Assembly (NCBI GenBank): GCA_031002005.1 | Contig: CM061920.1 | Coordinates: forward strand, 47,036,610-47,100,609 | DNA: 64,000 nt | Origin: Vandiemenella viatica | Taxonomy: Eukaryota > Arthropoda > Insecta > Orthoptera > Morabidae | Direction of reading: 5' to 3' | Shown: positions 47,735-58,237 of the stretch, piece after piece | Position numbering within the stretch: position 1 is the stretch's first letter | Layout: the number at the start of each line of letters is the position of its first letter | Notes under the pieces: model-generated | Database searches by the model: none | What the model was told of the DNA's origin: nothing | Seen by the model: the letters and a program-made list of their open reading frames with translations, nothing else | Made by a program: the position numbers and the translations under genes

Positions 47735-48299
47735 TCTACAAGAAAACTACCACATACAAAAAGCAATAAAAAATGGCAAGCAGGTACTGAATGACCACAT
47801 AAACTTAACAAACCAAACACTGTTCAAACTGGTAAACATACAATAACCCTACAATAAAGAAATAAACCTAACAAATACATACACCCACACACTTACATAT
47901 AATTAGATATAAAATCTCCCACGCAAATTCAAATCCGGCGCCGTCAGCGCATCACCACCTTTGACAGTAAGAAAATAAGATGGCCACCGAAAACAAGCGA
48001 ATTGTAGAAGACGCAATGTTTATATCGTGTACACAACAGCAAAGACAAATGGCTGTAATTGAAACATGCTTTGGAGGGAAAGCAAAGATGTGTGGTTACT
48101 ATCCTGAAATCCACTAATGTAAATAGTAAGTGTAAATAAAAAGAAAATGTATAAATTTAGCGTTATGTCAAATAAGTTTGTAAATCAAATGTAAACTTTA
48201 AAATAGATTCGTCGCTGATGATGCCTCGAGGAGAGGCGAAACGCGTACGGCAATAAATCTACATAATACAGTTGCATTGGCGTTATTTTATGAATTAAT
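47735..48299 (+). repeat. Penelope inverted 3' terminal copy (right arm)
   Basis: Plus-strand copy of the element's 3' end, including the endonuclease C-terminal codons (ending LFKLVNIQ, stop about 47844) and the 3' UTR. It lacks the 41-bp tail found on the left arm. Head-to-head placement against the coding body generates the inverted-repeat structure. Confidence 0.95.
48206..48259 (+). ncRNA. Hammerhead ribozyme (type I), right arm
   Basis: CTGATGA (48215-48221), stem II GCCTC/GAGGC, GAAA (48238-48241), stem III ACG/CGT, cleavage triplet GTA, then CGGC. Outer stem I pairing GATT (48206-48209) with AATC (48256-48259) is intact here, whereas the left arm has one change. The core is complete, so self-cleavage of plus-strand transcripts is plausible. 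Confidence 0.85.
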
Positions 48300-48589
48300 C
48301 AAATGAAAAAATCTAACACTCCAGTAGACGGTGGTGACACGGGGGACCAAGGAAGGAAGTCCTCCACGATGTGTTGTTTCCCGAAAGACAAGTTTCCTTC
48401 ACTTTAATTTTATATATGAAACCTCAGATTTTAGTGCGATTTTGTGTGTGTGTGTGTCTCAATCTGATAACTTCGCAGCCAATGGCAGAGTTGTCACTCC
48501 TCGACCTGAAAGTAGGTGAGTAGGCAATATGGTCTCTTTCTTGTTTAAGCCTGGTTCCGGAGCACCTGCGAGGTGAATTCCTCCTAGAC

Positions 48590-49330
48590 GCCAGTTTAAT
48601 TTAATTGCAATGGAGCGCACGCTCCGGTGGAAATTTCCCTACACACCCATCTTCCCCCATTCCTGCACCCAACTACATTTCCCGTGTAGAAATATCAACT
48701 TCAAATTCATTCAACATTTTTGGTTAATTATTCATTATTTCCCTTGGTAACTTATTCCAATCACTGAAACCCTTACCTAAAAAAGAGAATCTTCCTACAT
48801 ACTTGTGCCTGAAATCGAGTGCCAGCTTGTGGTAACGTTCATCTTTCCACTTTCATGCATTACTTTTAATTCTTACACCAATATCTTTCCATGCTTCATC
48901 AACATACTCCGATCACCCTCCTCCTGTCTTCCAATGGATCCCATTCCAGCTCTTTTATCATTTCTGTTACTGATTGTGCTTTGCAGTAATTTCCAGAAAT
49001 AAATCTAGCAGCCGTTTTCACCCTCACCAACTCCTTCATCAACATACTCCGATCACCCTCCTCCTGTCTTCCAATGGATCCCATTCCAGCTCTTTTATCA
49101 TTTCTGTTACTGATTGTGCTCTGCAGTAATTTCCAGAAATAAATCTAGCAGCCGTTTTCACCCTCACCAACTCCTGTATTTGATACTCAAAATGTGGATC
49201 CCACACTACATTACCATATTCAAGCAATGGCCTGACTAAAGTTTTGTAACCTAGTTCCTTTACTTCTCTCGTACGTCCCCTCATTACTCTCTTCAACAAG
49301 TGCAGAATTTGAAACCTTTTCCTACTATCT
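48590..49330 (-). pseudogene. LINE RT C-terminal half with 140-bp tandem duplication
   Basis: The minus-strand frame from 49299 reads VKELGYKTLVRPLLEYGNVV, WDPHFEYQIQELVRVKTAAR, ISGNYC and KELEWDPLEDRRR, the thumb region of CR1/L2/Jockey-type RTs. A second frame further along gives KYVGRFSFLGKGFSDWNKLP (about 48810-48740), the C-terminal WNxLP motif. A direct tandem duplication (units 48895-49034 and 49035-49174, one mismatch noticed) repeats the ARFISGNYC-to-RRRVIGVC segment and breaks the protein. The catalytic core is absent upstream of ~49330. Confidence 0.8.
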
Positions 49331-50189
49331 GTCCAATGCGTCCTGTCTAGTTGTCGCCCAAGGAATAAATTGTAGTAGGGAGTGTAATGACCTGAACAAC
49401 GACATCGTCAATCTACCGTTGTGGTACTGGAAACAATTTTCTCCGCTCACACAAGATATATCGTTAAAGACAGAACCAAATTCTGGTCTCGGGCCCCATT
49501 TTGCAGAACCCAATAATAAATAATCTCCGGCCGTAACTGTTACATTATATCACCTCCAGACATGAGTCATTAGATGCGTATACTTTTTACAAAATTGTAA
49601 CTTTCGAGGAGAAAATCTACAGCATTCCTGTATTTACCTGACTGAGCGTGGAAGAGCAACTAAAAATTGCAACTAAGATGGCCGATAGCGTTCTTGCAGC
49701 AGTGCTCTTGTGTAATTATTACATCCTGCAATCACCACAGTGTTAAGTACTGATTGTGCTGTAACTAATTATGTCCACATTATTGCTACTCCAATAAAAT
49801 TTACGTCTTAAAAGGGATTCCCAATCAAAACCAAGCTGAGATAAAACGAGTTCTCGTAAGGAAATAACATGTGACCAAAAAACTAACTTAAGGGCAGTGC
49901 AGCTATGCGTTGCCTCTATATACATTGTTACATCCTTCCACGTGAAATAAAACCCTCAAGTTCTGGATGTTCGACAATACTGATTAGTTTCGTAAGAAAA
50001 TTTAATCCTTAATTCAAATAGTTCACATGACCTGTAAGCAAGTGTTAATCAAGGAATAAAAAAATAAATGTTTTTTACGAACGCAATTGAAAACATATAT
50101 ATATATAAAGTTACTGTTTATATGCTAAGATATTAACACCTACTTAATTACGAAAGTTATCGCATGAAAGACTATTGCCTCCTTGTCGA

Positions 50190-50480
50190 ATGACATGTTG
50201 TGTAATACAATGATTGAAATTCACTTCTGTGTAAAGAGAAGCTAATGCCATCGGTTTACCACAAGGATCAGTCCTTTCTCCATTACTCTTCAACAGCAAC
50301 AGTTCAGATTTGTCAAACAAAAATGAAATGAAGTTTAGGTAAGCTGGTGACACAGTTATGGAAATATAATGTTGTGACTTCAAAACAATTGAAATAGTTC
50401 TCACAGAAAAACTTAACAAATTGAGTTAGAGTTAAGACAGAGGTCAATTATTTTCTACTAAACAATAGACACAAGTATCA
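50190..50480 (+). pseudogene. LINE RT fragment with motif B
   Basis: Plus-strand translation gives IGLPQGSVLSPLLFN (motif B of LINE RTs, about 50245-50290), then KNEMKFR, a stop, and AGDTVM where the family has YADDxxx (motif C), then LTEKLNKLS. The catalytic DD is degraded to GD and stops interrupt it. Motif B is well preserved. No 5' or 3' part is attached. Confidence 0.7.
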
Positions 50481-50739
50481 TTGTTAGCAAACGCTTCATC
50501 ATTAAATTGTCTATAAAACGGCTGCACAAACAATATACAAACAGAGTGGCCCAAATAACAGAGTTGAAAACTTTAGAGGATTTAATTTCCGTCCTGCTTT
50601 ATCCGTGAAAAAGCGGCAACAACTCAGTCTAGATTATAGAACGTAACTGTGTTTTTGGGAATGTTAAAGGAAACCACAAAAAATAAACTACAAAGTACTG
50701 TTCCACAAGTTCAGACAAACAAGCTCCTCCGATTATTAG

Positions 50740-50970
50740 TCAGCGCTAATCCCTCGCCCCGCACACCTGTAATTAATCCCAGGTGATTGCTAGCGTCCGT
50801 TTGTCGCGGCCCTTTGAGGGCGCACACAGTCAGTACCAACTTGCCGCTAATGAATTCCCTTTTCGGTTGTGCAGTCTGTCGCGTCTCATCGTGTCGCACG
50901 TCCTGTCCGCACGAGGCGCTGGCGGCGGCCGGAACGCGCACAGCGCCACTCGGCGTTAATACCAGTAATT
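50740..50970. promoter_or_regulatory. CpG-rich block with E-box and TAAT motif cluster
   Basis: CACCTG (50764-50769) and CAGGTG (50780-50785) enclose TAATTAATCCC. Further TAAT words follow (ctaatgaattc near 50847, gttaataccagtaattaa near 50955-50970) within a strongly CpG-rich, non-repetitive block. Paired E-boxes with homeodomain-type sites recall developmental enhancers. No gene is identified nearby, so this is a sequence-pattern call only. Confidence 0.3.
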
Positions 50971-51644
50971 AAAAGCTGGCAAGAGAGCGGCATTGTGATG
51001 GCTTTTGAAGGGTTTCGAGCTCGGTACACAAGGAAACAATTTCTCTTAGACTCTGCGATCGGTATAAAACAGTGATCACCTCACATTTGTAATTAATTCT
51101 ATAAAGTAACACTATCGTCAGAAATCGAACAATAGAAGCGTTATTTAACATTACTCACTAATTCTCATTAGCGGACCAATAGATATCAATCTTTTGGGTT
51201 TCGCCATACCTTTTAAATGTTTTTGTAAATACAACTGGTGATGTTAATTTAAAAGAAATAATATGGATCGGTTTAAATCAATTTGTTCCTAAGAAGTTTA
51301 TTAAGGTTAGTAAGAACTTTTCATAGTTCAGAAGGGAAGTGAAACGTTTGCTCAGTAGTAGGTATGTAACGGACATCCGTATTTGCGAAATGCGAAAGTT
51401 TCGCGTGAAATCCTACATCCGCTTTCGCATCCGCAATTTTTAATGCGGATGTGTTACTGATGTTTTGTTTACATTACTCCAATATATATTGTTCTTTTCT
51501 CTTTATTCGAGATTCTGCCTATTGTCGCTTAGCTAACAAAAAAGTAGTTGTTTTCTGACGATCTTGCAATAAAAGTAACAATGAACTAAACCGTGTTGTC
51601 ACCTAAGTAACGAATTTACAAGTTTGAAATTGCATTCAAAGTAA

Positions 51645-52519
51645 AGGTCGGGCTACAATAGATCGCACAGAGCCCTCACTGTCACCGACCGACACATTTC
51701 TTATTGTTGTCGCCCACTCGATTGAAGTGAGTTCAAACGACACCACACTGTGTGTCGGCCGTCATTAGTTTGGTTAATGTTTGACGGTGCGAGCCGGTGT
51801 CGGGATGGTCGATATGGAGAAGCGTATACAAAAAGTTCAGAAATTTCAATCCTTTACGAATAAATATTGTTTCAGCGGTACTGATTGCTTCAGAAAAGTA
51901 TCCTTGTTTTCAGCCTCACTTTAGGTTCATCAGATGTTCGTAAAATGTTGGCAGAGTCCTTGAATGTTCGCATTAACAAATAAAAGCATTGCCAGACGTG
52001 GAGGTCGATTTTAAGGCCTGTAAAAATTGTATCCGAGACCCGGATTTTGAACCAGGAATCTTCCATAACCGAATCACACGCCGCAAGCAACTAAATTTAG
52101 AAGTACTGAAAAGTATATATTCAATCATATATCATTCGTCAAAACTGCGTTGGGGTACTATTTTACTGCATAAGAGATCAAATAGTGAGGAGAAAAACAA
52201 ATTAAAAAAATGTATTTTAATGGACTTTATTACTTTTGTAGATTATAAAGTACGCCTACGCAAAAGACAGTATTCTATAATAAAGTACGTGTGGTAACCC
52301 TAGCTGCGATTCCCAATCACTTTTAAGGTAATTTTTTAACATTAATTTCGTGAAACAACGAAGTGTATACATTAAAGGAGACTGAAGACGGAGTAGGAAC
52401 CCGTCCATCACACGAATCAGCTAGCGACCAGTGTCGATGCGAGGGAGGCGAGCCGTCACTCGTCCGAGTGTTGGTGCGGTGACGGTGCGGTTTCAGTGCG
52501 GTCTAGTGTGACCCTACCT
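51645..52519. mobile_element. PIF/Harbinger-like MITE
   Basis: TIRs aggtcgggctacaatagatc (left) and, reverse-complemented, aggtagggtcacactagacc (right), with further inverted similarity to ~45 bp (ctgtcaccg, ccgtcaccg). Flanked by TAA (51642-51644 and 52520-52522), the 3-bp TWA duplication of PIF/Harbinger. Internal frames (51804 on, MVDMEKRIQKVQ) match nothing certain. A minus-strand tRNA-like segment (about 52020-52070, box B ggttcaaaatccggg) suggests a SINE piece inside. Confidence 0.75.
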
Positions 52520-52928
52520 TAAACGAACTTTTCATGGTCCAACTTATAGGATGTCCATGTAGAACTACCTTAGGATGCGCTTATTCATTCACGATATTCT
52601 AGATGTTCCACGCAATCCATTCCACTCGTACTTTCTCGGGGCACACCATATGTTCTTATCGCACACTCGTAGGATATTTCCCCCAATAGTTTCACCAATA
52701 TCTATAGCTTGTTTCCTCCTATAGCTTCCTCAATATCTATAGCTTGTTAGACAGCAAGGAGCCTTTCTGGTTGCCTGGGAGTCCAACAACATCTCCTAGA
52801 TGTATTCCTGTAACCGCTTTCACGGACCATCAAGGGTTGTTTTATCGAAAATCGGATCTCGTAGGTCCTACAAGTAGTACTGTGAATGCGTCACTAGAGC
52901 GGTGGGAAGGTGGGTGGCGAGCACGGAG

Positions 52929-53140
52929 AGCGTGGTGGGTAGGCGGTAACGGCCTGGCCTCGCATTCGGGAGGACGCTGGTTTGGATCCCCGTCCGGGAA
53001 TCCAGATTTGGGTTTTCCATGGCTTCCCCAAATCATTCCAGGCGAATGCTCCCTTTAAAAGACCATGGCCGAAGTACTTGCCGTTTCTAGTCCCGATCTT
53101 TTCACGTCTCTAATGACCTCGACGTCTACGAGTCGTGGAA
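52929..53140 (+). mobile_element. tRNA-derived SINE (family A) inside the hAT element
   Basis: Starts agcgtggtgggtaggcgg with box A (ggtaacggcctggcc), box B altered (ggtttggatcccc), body ggttttccatggcttcccc, a ~15-bp deletion in gccgggatgcttcc, and 3' block ctctaatgacctcgacgtc, then gagtcg. The box B change probably impairs Pol III transcription. Confidence 0.85.
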
Positions 53141-53285
53141 ATGCGCGGTGGTGTTGCCTTGTGGTTGACGCTTGAATTAGACTAGCCACGAACTCCGCAA
53201 AGTTCATATGACAAAGACTAGTTTTTAGACGCATGCGTAATTATGTAAATAATTTAATTCACTTGTGATATCATCCCATTTTCTA

Positions 53286-53287
<2 letters not shown>

Positions 53288-53353
<66 letters not shown>
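53288..53353 (+). repeat. Poly(T) tract of ~66
   Basis: An uninterrupted T run inside the hAT-like element. It may be the poly(A) tail of a minus-strand retroposon, but nothing recognisable lies to its right apart from the hAT end. Confidence 0.9.
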
Positions 53354-53354
<1 letters not shown>

Positions 53355-53599
53355 AAAGATGAGGCAAAAATAAGGTCAATATGGCAGTATCATGTTGAAA
53401 TAGAATTTTCTTATGAAAAAAAAGATTGATTTAAAATTTATTTTAGATGAAATTTTAAAATCTAAATAATAATAAACTTATTTTTCCACATCCGCATCCA
53501 CTTCCGCAAAACATCCGCATCCACGGATGTTAAGTACTGAACATCAGCATCCGCATTCGCATCCGCAAAGATGACATCCGCAACAACCCTCCTCAGGAG

Positions 53600-55340
53600 G
53601 CACATGCCACGGTGAAGAAATCGGGGGATTCATCTAATCGCGCTAAATTAGTCCAGTTGCCAGCGGAAGTGCGTAAGGCAATGCGTGATGCGTTTAAAGA
53701 ATTCCAAGTTAGAAATTTATCCGAAGATCTGATTACTAATCCAAAACATATCTGGTCGTATATCAAACTAATAAGAGGCTCTAGTAAGGTTAAGCCGCCA
53801 CTGATTAAGGAAAATGGGGAATTATCAGAAAATAGCGTAGAGAAAGCAGAAATTTTGAATAATAAATTTAAAATAGCTTTCACTACAGAAAACTCAGAGG
53901 AGATTCCGATAATTAACAATCGAACCAACAAAATTATAAAATATCTCGTTCTAGATGTCGAGGGAATAATTAAACTGCTTATAAATGTAAAAACCAATAA
54001 TTCCTACAAGATTCTACTCAAGGTATGCAAAGGAAATTGCGCCATATTTGATGAAATTATATACCGCCTCCTTGGATCAAGGAAAAATACCAGCTGAATG
54101 AAAGACCGCCATCGTAAGTCCAGTGCTTAAAAATGGGAATATTAATGATCCTTAAAATTATAGGCCAATCTCGTTAACCTAAATATTTTGCAGGATTTTA
54201 GAACACATCATCTATTCAAATGTCATGCAGTTTTTAGATGAAGGTGAGCTTTTAAATTCAAATCAACAAGGATTAAGAAAAGTCCGATGCTGCGAAACAC
54301 AACTTGCACTTTTAATTCACGACTTGTGCGTATTATAGATGAGCAATCCCAGGTTGACTTAATTCTATTAGATTTGAAAAAAAAAACATTCGACACTGTG
54401 CCTCACACTAGGTTACTTAGGCATATCTAGACAAATATGCGTTGGGATGCAGACTTTGTGAAGGGCAGAACACAGTGTGTAGTTCTCGACGGTTAGCATT
54501 CATCACTTACCGAAGTGAGTCCGGGGTTCCCCAGGGAAGCGTGATGGGGCCTCTATTGTTTCTCACATTCATTAATTATTTGTGCGACATAATAAGGGGG
54601 ATGAAAAGATTGTTTGCCGTTGATGAAATTATTTACTGTGAAATCACAACCCAGGACGACTGCGCTTTGTTACAAGACGATATTATGAAAATAATTACGT
54701 GGTGTAAAGACTGAAAGTTGGGGTTAAAACCCTAAATAATGTCAAGTCATGCGTGTAAGTGACACCATTTAGCTCTGACTATACAATTAATGGTACTGTC
54801 CTTAGAACGGTAGATTACGCTAAATACCTAGGGGTACCAATTCGTAATAATTTGTCGTGGAATGAGCAGATTGAGAATGTAATTGGGAAAGAAAATCGTA
54901 TGCTACGATTTCTAGATCGGATTTAAAAAATGCACTCCGGAAGTTAAATCGATTGCATATAGGTCACTAGTGCGTCCTCACATAGAATATTGTTGTTGTG
55001 TAGGTGATCCCCATCAAAATGGGCTAATGGAGGCATTAGAGAAGGTCCAAAGAAGATCCACCCGATTCATGACAGGTAAACATAGTTGGAGAGAAAGCGT
55101 AGTGCTATGTTGAAGGAGTTAAGTTGGGAAGACCTCGCTATCGACAGAAGCTAATTGAAAAATTCGCGACTGACGTATTTCGGAAGGACAGCAAACAAAT
55201 ATTGTTACCAGCAACATTCATATCTAGGAATGACCGCGAAAACAAGAGAAATCAGGGCCAGAACCGATTCATTTCTGTACTCATTTTATCCACGAGCGAT
55301 TAGGGAGTGGAATAGAAAGGATTTACCGGGCGAGTAAACT
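53600..55340 (+). pseudogene. LINE reverse transcriptase, frameshifted but nearly complete core
   Basis: Plus-strand blocks in family order: NPKHIWSYIKLIRGSSK and VEKAEILNNKF (53740-53875; pre-RT region), VDLILLDLKKKTFDTVPH (about 54355-54410; motif A with catalytic D), SGVPQGSVMGPLLF (54514-54560; motif B), LFAVDEIIYCEI (54610-54650; motif C, where the usual ADD has become AVD), YLGV (about 54828), LVRPHIEYC (54965-54995), LEKVQRRSTRF (55035-55075) and a C-terminal IREWNRKDLP (55300-55330). It belongs to the CR1/L2/Jockey group. Several frameshifts and stops make it inactive. The endonuclease part is missing, and the copy starts exactly at the hAT element's target duplication. Confidence 0.85.
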
Positions 55341-55373
55341 TAAAATCCGACAGGAGTAACTCTCCATAAATCA

Positions 55374-55575
55374 CTCCGGCCATCCTGATCTGGGTTTTCC
55401 ATGGTTTTCCCGGATCACTCCACGCGAATGCGGGGATGGTTCCTCACAACAGCCCATGGGCGCCACCCGCTGTATCCCGTATATCCCTTCCAAATTATTA
55501 CGCTTTCGGATAGGTGCAATGCATCCTCCGCCACTCACTTTTAGTGAATCGTGGAATAATAATAATAATAATAAC
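55374..55575 (+). mobile_element. 5'-truncated family A SINE with (ata)n tail
   Basis: Begins in the body (ccatcctgatctgggttttc, catggttttcc, gcgaatgcggggatggttcc) and ends ttagtgaatcgtggaataat in an aat microsatellite to about 55575. The tRNA head is absent. It lies only ~35 bp after the LINE stop, so it may have landed in that LINE's 3' UTR. Confidence 0.75.
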
Positions 55576-55599
55576 ATATATTCATGCAGGTTTATACGG

Positions 55600-56425
55600 G
55601 CCTGCTAAACTTAGTTCTACAGTTTAGTAATAAACAGTTATTTTTCTAATATGTTTCTACGATATTTTAACGGTTTTCCATTAGTTCTATTAATAACAAA
55701 AGATTTTTTACCAGAGATTTATGCAGGTGCGAACAAAACTTTTCGGATAGCGAAAATATTAAAATAGTATAGCAAAAACAATCCTTACAACTATTATCAA
55801 GCAAAACGAAATACGTAGGCTACATATCTAAAACATAATTTGGTAAACGAAGTCTAACCAGAAAGTGATCCTAGGTATTCAGAAAATCTTAATTGCATCC
55901 TTCGTTGTAATTTTAGTAGAAAATAGTAAAAACCTATCCTTAAATTTCTTATTTGACTTAAAAAACGTAAATATTATAAGTCAAGGCATTAAAAAACTGT
56001 AAATAAGGGTTGCGTCCAAAGGAAACTCACCTTTTGTTATCTCTATTTTCCTCTCTTTCTGCCATTGTTTTATGTCTCTCGATTCTTTTTTTTAGTTTTA
56101 TTAGAATAATTAGTATTTCAGAATACGCACATCTTTGTACGGATATATTCAAGAACAACCTAATGTACCTGGTAAAGCGAAATTAAAATGATATTTCATG
56201 AAAGATAAAAGACTATTAGATCAAAATTATGTATTTCCAAGAGATTAAAGCTACCAAAAACTTGTCTCCTTATAAAAGATTTTGAAAGATGGAAAACTGA
56301 ACCAATAGTACAGTTCCAATCTTTCTATTTCACAAATAACTAGAGACAGAAATTTTATTCAATGATATTGTCTTGCTGCCTGAGAGATTTTACTTCGACG
56401 AAATCCAAGTATATTATTTTCAGTG
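55600..56425. other. No gene recognised
   Basis: AT-rich sequence with no open frame or repeat I can support. Confidence 0.45.
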
Positions 56426-56429
56426 TAAG

Positions 56430-57548
56430 AAATTAATATATATTATTTGTGTAAGGTTTTTTTGTCACAAGCCTTTATCACCCTTCATACTTAAACGAAA
56501 TCAATCAATGAGGTGTCATTTTGAAGAATATAGTCTCCACTTTGATCACATCATATTTTAACTAAGCAATTTTTTTGAATTTGTCCCCTAAAGAATAAAT
56601 TTTTCAATATATCTAAAATGCTATATTTTGTGTTACGAGTCATTTATCTCCCTGGATACCTATCTGAAATCGTTTAATGAAGTATTATTTCAAAGATTAA
56701 GATCTCTGCTTTGATGTCATCATATATTAAGACAGGAATTTATCGGAATTCAACCTTTAAGGGCAAAAGTATCAATATTTCTGAAACACATTTTTCTGTC
56801 AAGAGCCATTTATCTCCCTTGATGCGTAACCGAAATCGATAAATGTTGTATCATTTTAAAGACCAAGTTATCCGCTTTCGTCACACCATTTAACATAAAG
56901 GAATTTTTTGGAATTCGATACTTAAAAGGCTTAAGTATTAATATTATTTCTACAACGTATTTTTTTTTAATTAAGAGCCATTTATCTCCTTCGGTACCTA
57001 ACCGAAATCGATAAATGACATATCGTTGTAAATATTAAGGTCTCTAATTAGGTAAAATCATAAACTATGAAAGAATTTTTTTGGAATTTGATGCTTAAAG
57101 TGGTTGCGCGTATGAGACAGATCAGATCCTAGTCCCTAGATTGCAGCATCAGATATCGCAGAGATGTCAATAATTTTTTTTATACAGTAATTAGTTTTTC
57201 GGATATTTTTTTCTGTTACAGAAACATTTTTGTTTTGCTATTCAATTCCAATGTAAACATTTTGTTCCCACAGCAACACATATCATAGACATGTTGTTAT
57301 GCTGTGTGCATTTGTTCAGGTTGGTTGTATTCTGTTAAGGTCAGTGACAGTTTGTCGTACATACAGTGTGTTTTAAATTTCCCTAACTGTTTCGTAATAT
57401 GTTGTAAGTATTTTGATCCGTACGTATTACACTGAACAAATAAATATTTGCTACAAAAGTGCGGGTCTACTTTTCATTATATCACAAGCATTCAACTTCC
57501 CTATTATCGTATTTTATTAGCAAAATTATCGCACGGGTCGGCTAGTCT
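56430..57548 (+). mobile_element. LINE-like (RTE-type?) 3' end with internal tandem array, copy 2
   Basis: Inverse of the element at 6946-8325. It begins with the same diverged terminal monomer (acaagcctttatcacccttc near 56468) and has about four monomers with the marker catttatctcc (near 56641, 56808, 56978). After a ~400-bp AT-rich segment it ends cgcacgggtcggctagtc (57529-57546). Orientation with ggtcggctagt at the 3' end fits RTE-type LINE termini. The array is half as long as copy 1. The non-array segment 57110-57520 is absent from copy 1. Confidence 0.65.
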
Positions 57549-57568
57549 ACCATTTTTTTGATTATATA

Positions 57569-58237
57569 CACTACCTGAAAATAAAGTGAAGCATCCTGAA
57601 GGAGTTCACGGGTTGAGATGATATGTGATGTTATATCTGTGACCTCAAAATCGAGTCAAATTTACAAAGAATTCGCAGTACGGGCCCTTTTATTAATATG
57701 ATATCGCAGTCCTTCTGGCCTGGATGCAGGCACTGATGCGGTTTAGAAGCGTGTCATCAAGCCGTTGAATCCTCTCCTGAGTCAAGCTGACCCTCAACTG
57801 TTGTAACGTTCCATCTCGGACACTGGGACGGAGTTGACGTTCACACATGTTCTATCGGGGCCACGGGAGTAACTCAGAATCACGCAGACACTTGCCGTGG
57901 GTGCACGAACATCGTCCTGTTCAAAAATGGCACAACGACACTGTCACGTGAGAGGTAACGCGTGAGGACGCAGGATGTCTGTGACTTACCGTTATGCGGT
58001 CAGAGGACCCTCAATCACTTTCAGCCTTGACCTGAAGTCATACCCAATGGCTCCCCACACTATGACGCCAGGAGTAACACCGCTGTGCCTCTCCAAAACA
58101 ATGGAAGAATGAGCCCACTCTCCAGATCACCACCATGCCTGCTGACGATGGTCATCCTGTTATTCACTGAACTGCAGATGAATGGCATCACATTGTGTTC
58201 AGCGATAAAAACTGTCTCGGATGACTATCGTCGGCGG
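57569..58237 (-). pseudogene. Tc1-family transposon, rearranged transposase remnant
   Basis: A TA precedes the terminus cactacctgaaaataaagtg (57569), a Tc1-type TIR. On the minus strand the translation reads ERHSGVTPGVIVWGAIGY, DFRSRLKVIEGPLTA, DILRPHAL, FEQDDVRAPTASV, SVSEMER and ISACIQAR (about 58100 down to 57720). This is the C-terminal half of a DD34E transposase, including the second catalytic Asp in the FEQDD region (family FQQDNARPH). Beyond ~58120 the homologous upstream part (WHHIVFSDKNC, 58180-58215, family VxFSDESRF) is on the plus strand, so the element contains an inversion. A SINE abuts the break. It is not functional. Confidence 0.75.

Larger units (their letters stand above)
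44974..48299 (-). mobile_element. Penelope-like retroelement with inverted terminal copies
   Basis: A 3.3-kb element encodes an RT and a GIY-YIG endonuclease on the minus strand. Its two ends are ~565-bp inverted repeats (45015-45582 and 47735-48299), ~99% identical by eye. A further ~41-bp tail (44974-45014) is present only at the 3' end, as known for Penelope-family pLTRs. The direct repeat caaatgaaaaaat occurs at 44961-44973 and 48300-48312 and marks the target duplication. The inverted right arm includes the last codons and stop of the endonuclease, so it is a second copy of the element's 3' end in opposite orientation. Only single-base frameshifts separate the coding blocks. The insertion is recent. 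Confidence 0.95.
51359..53591. mobile_element. hAT-like non-autonomous element with ATCCGC repeats, host of nested insertions
   Basis: Both ends carry many direct and inverted copies of atccgc/gcggat (51375-51450 and 53490-53585), typical of subterminal transposase-binding sites. Flanking octamers ctcagtag (51351-51358) and ctcaggag (53592-53599) match at 7 of 8. Outer inverted ends are imperfect (taggtatgtaacggac against gagggttgttgcggatgtc). Its interior holds a PIF-like MITE, a family A SINE and a 66-T tract, so the original element was about 1.1 kb. No transposase is present. Confidence 0.65.

Noticed and set aside
47548..47769. Plus-strand frame at 47548-47769
   Set aside because: It is antisense to the Penelope N-terminal coding region and runs across the junction with the inverted arm.
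45015..48299. Foldback/TIR DNA transposon
   Set aside because: Despite the long inverted repeats, the body encodes a Penelope RT and GIY-YIG endonuclease, and the arm contains part of that ORF.
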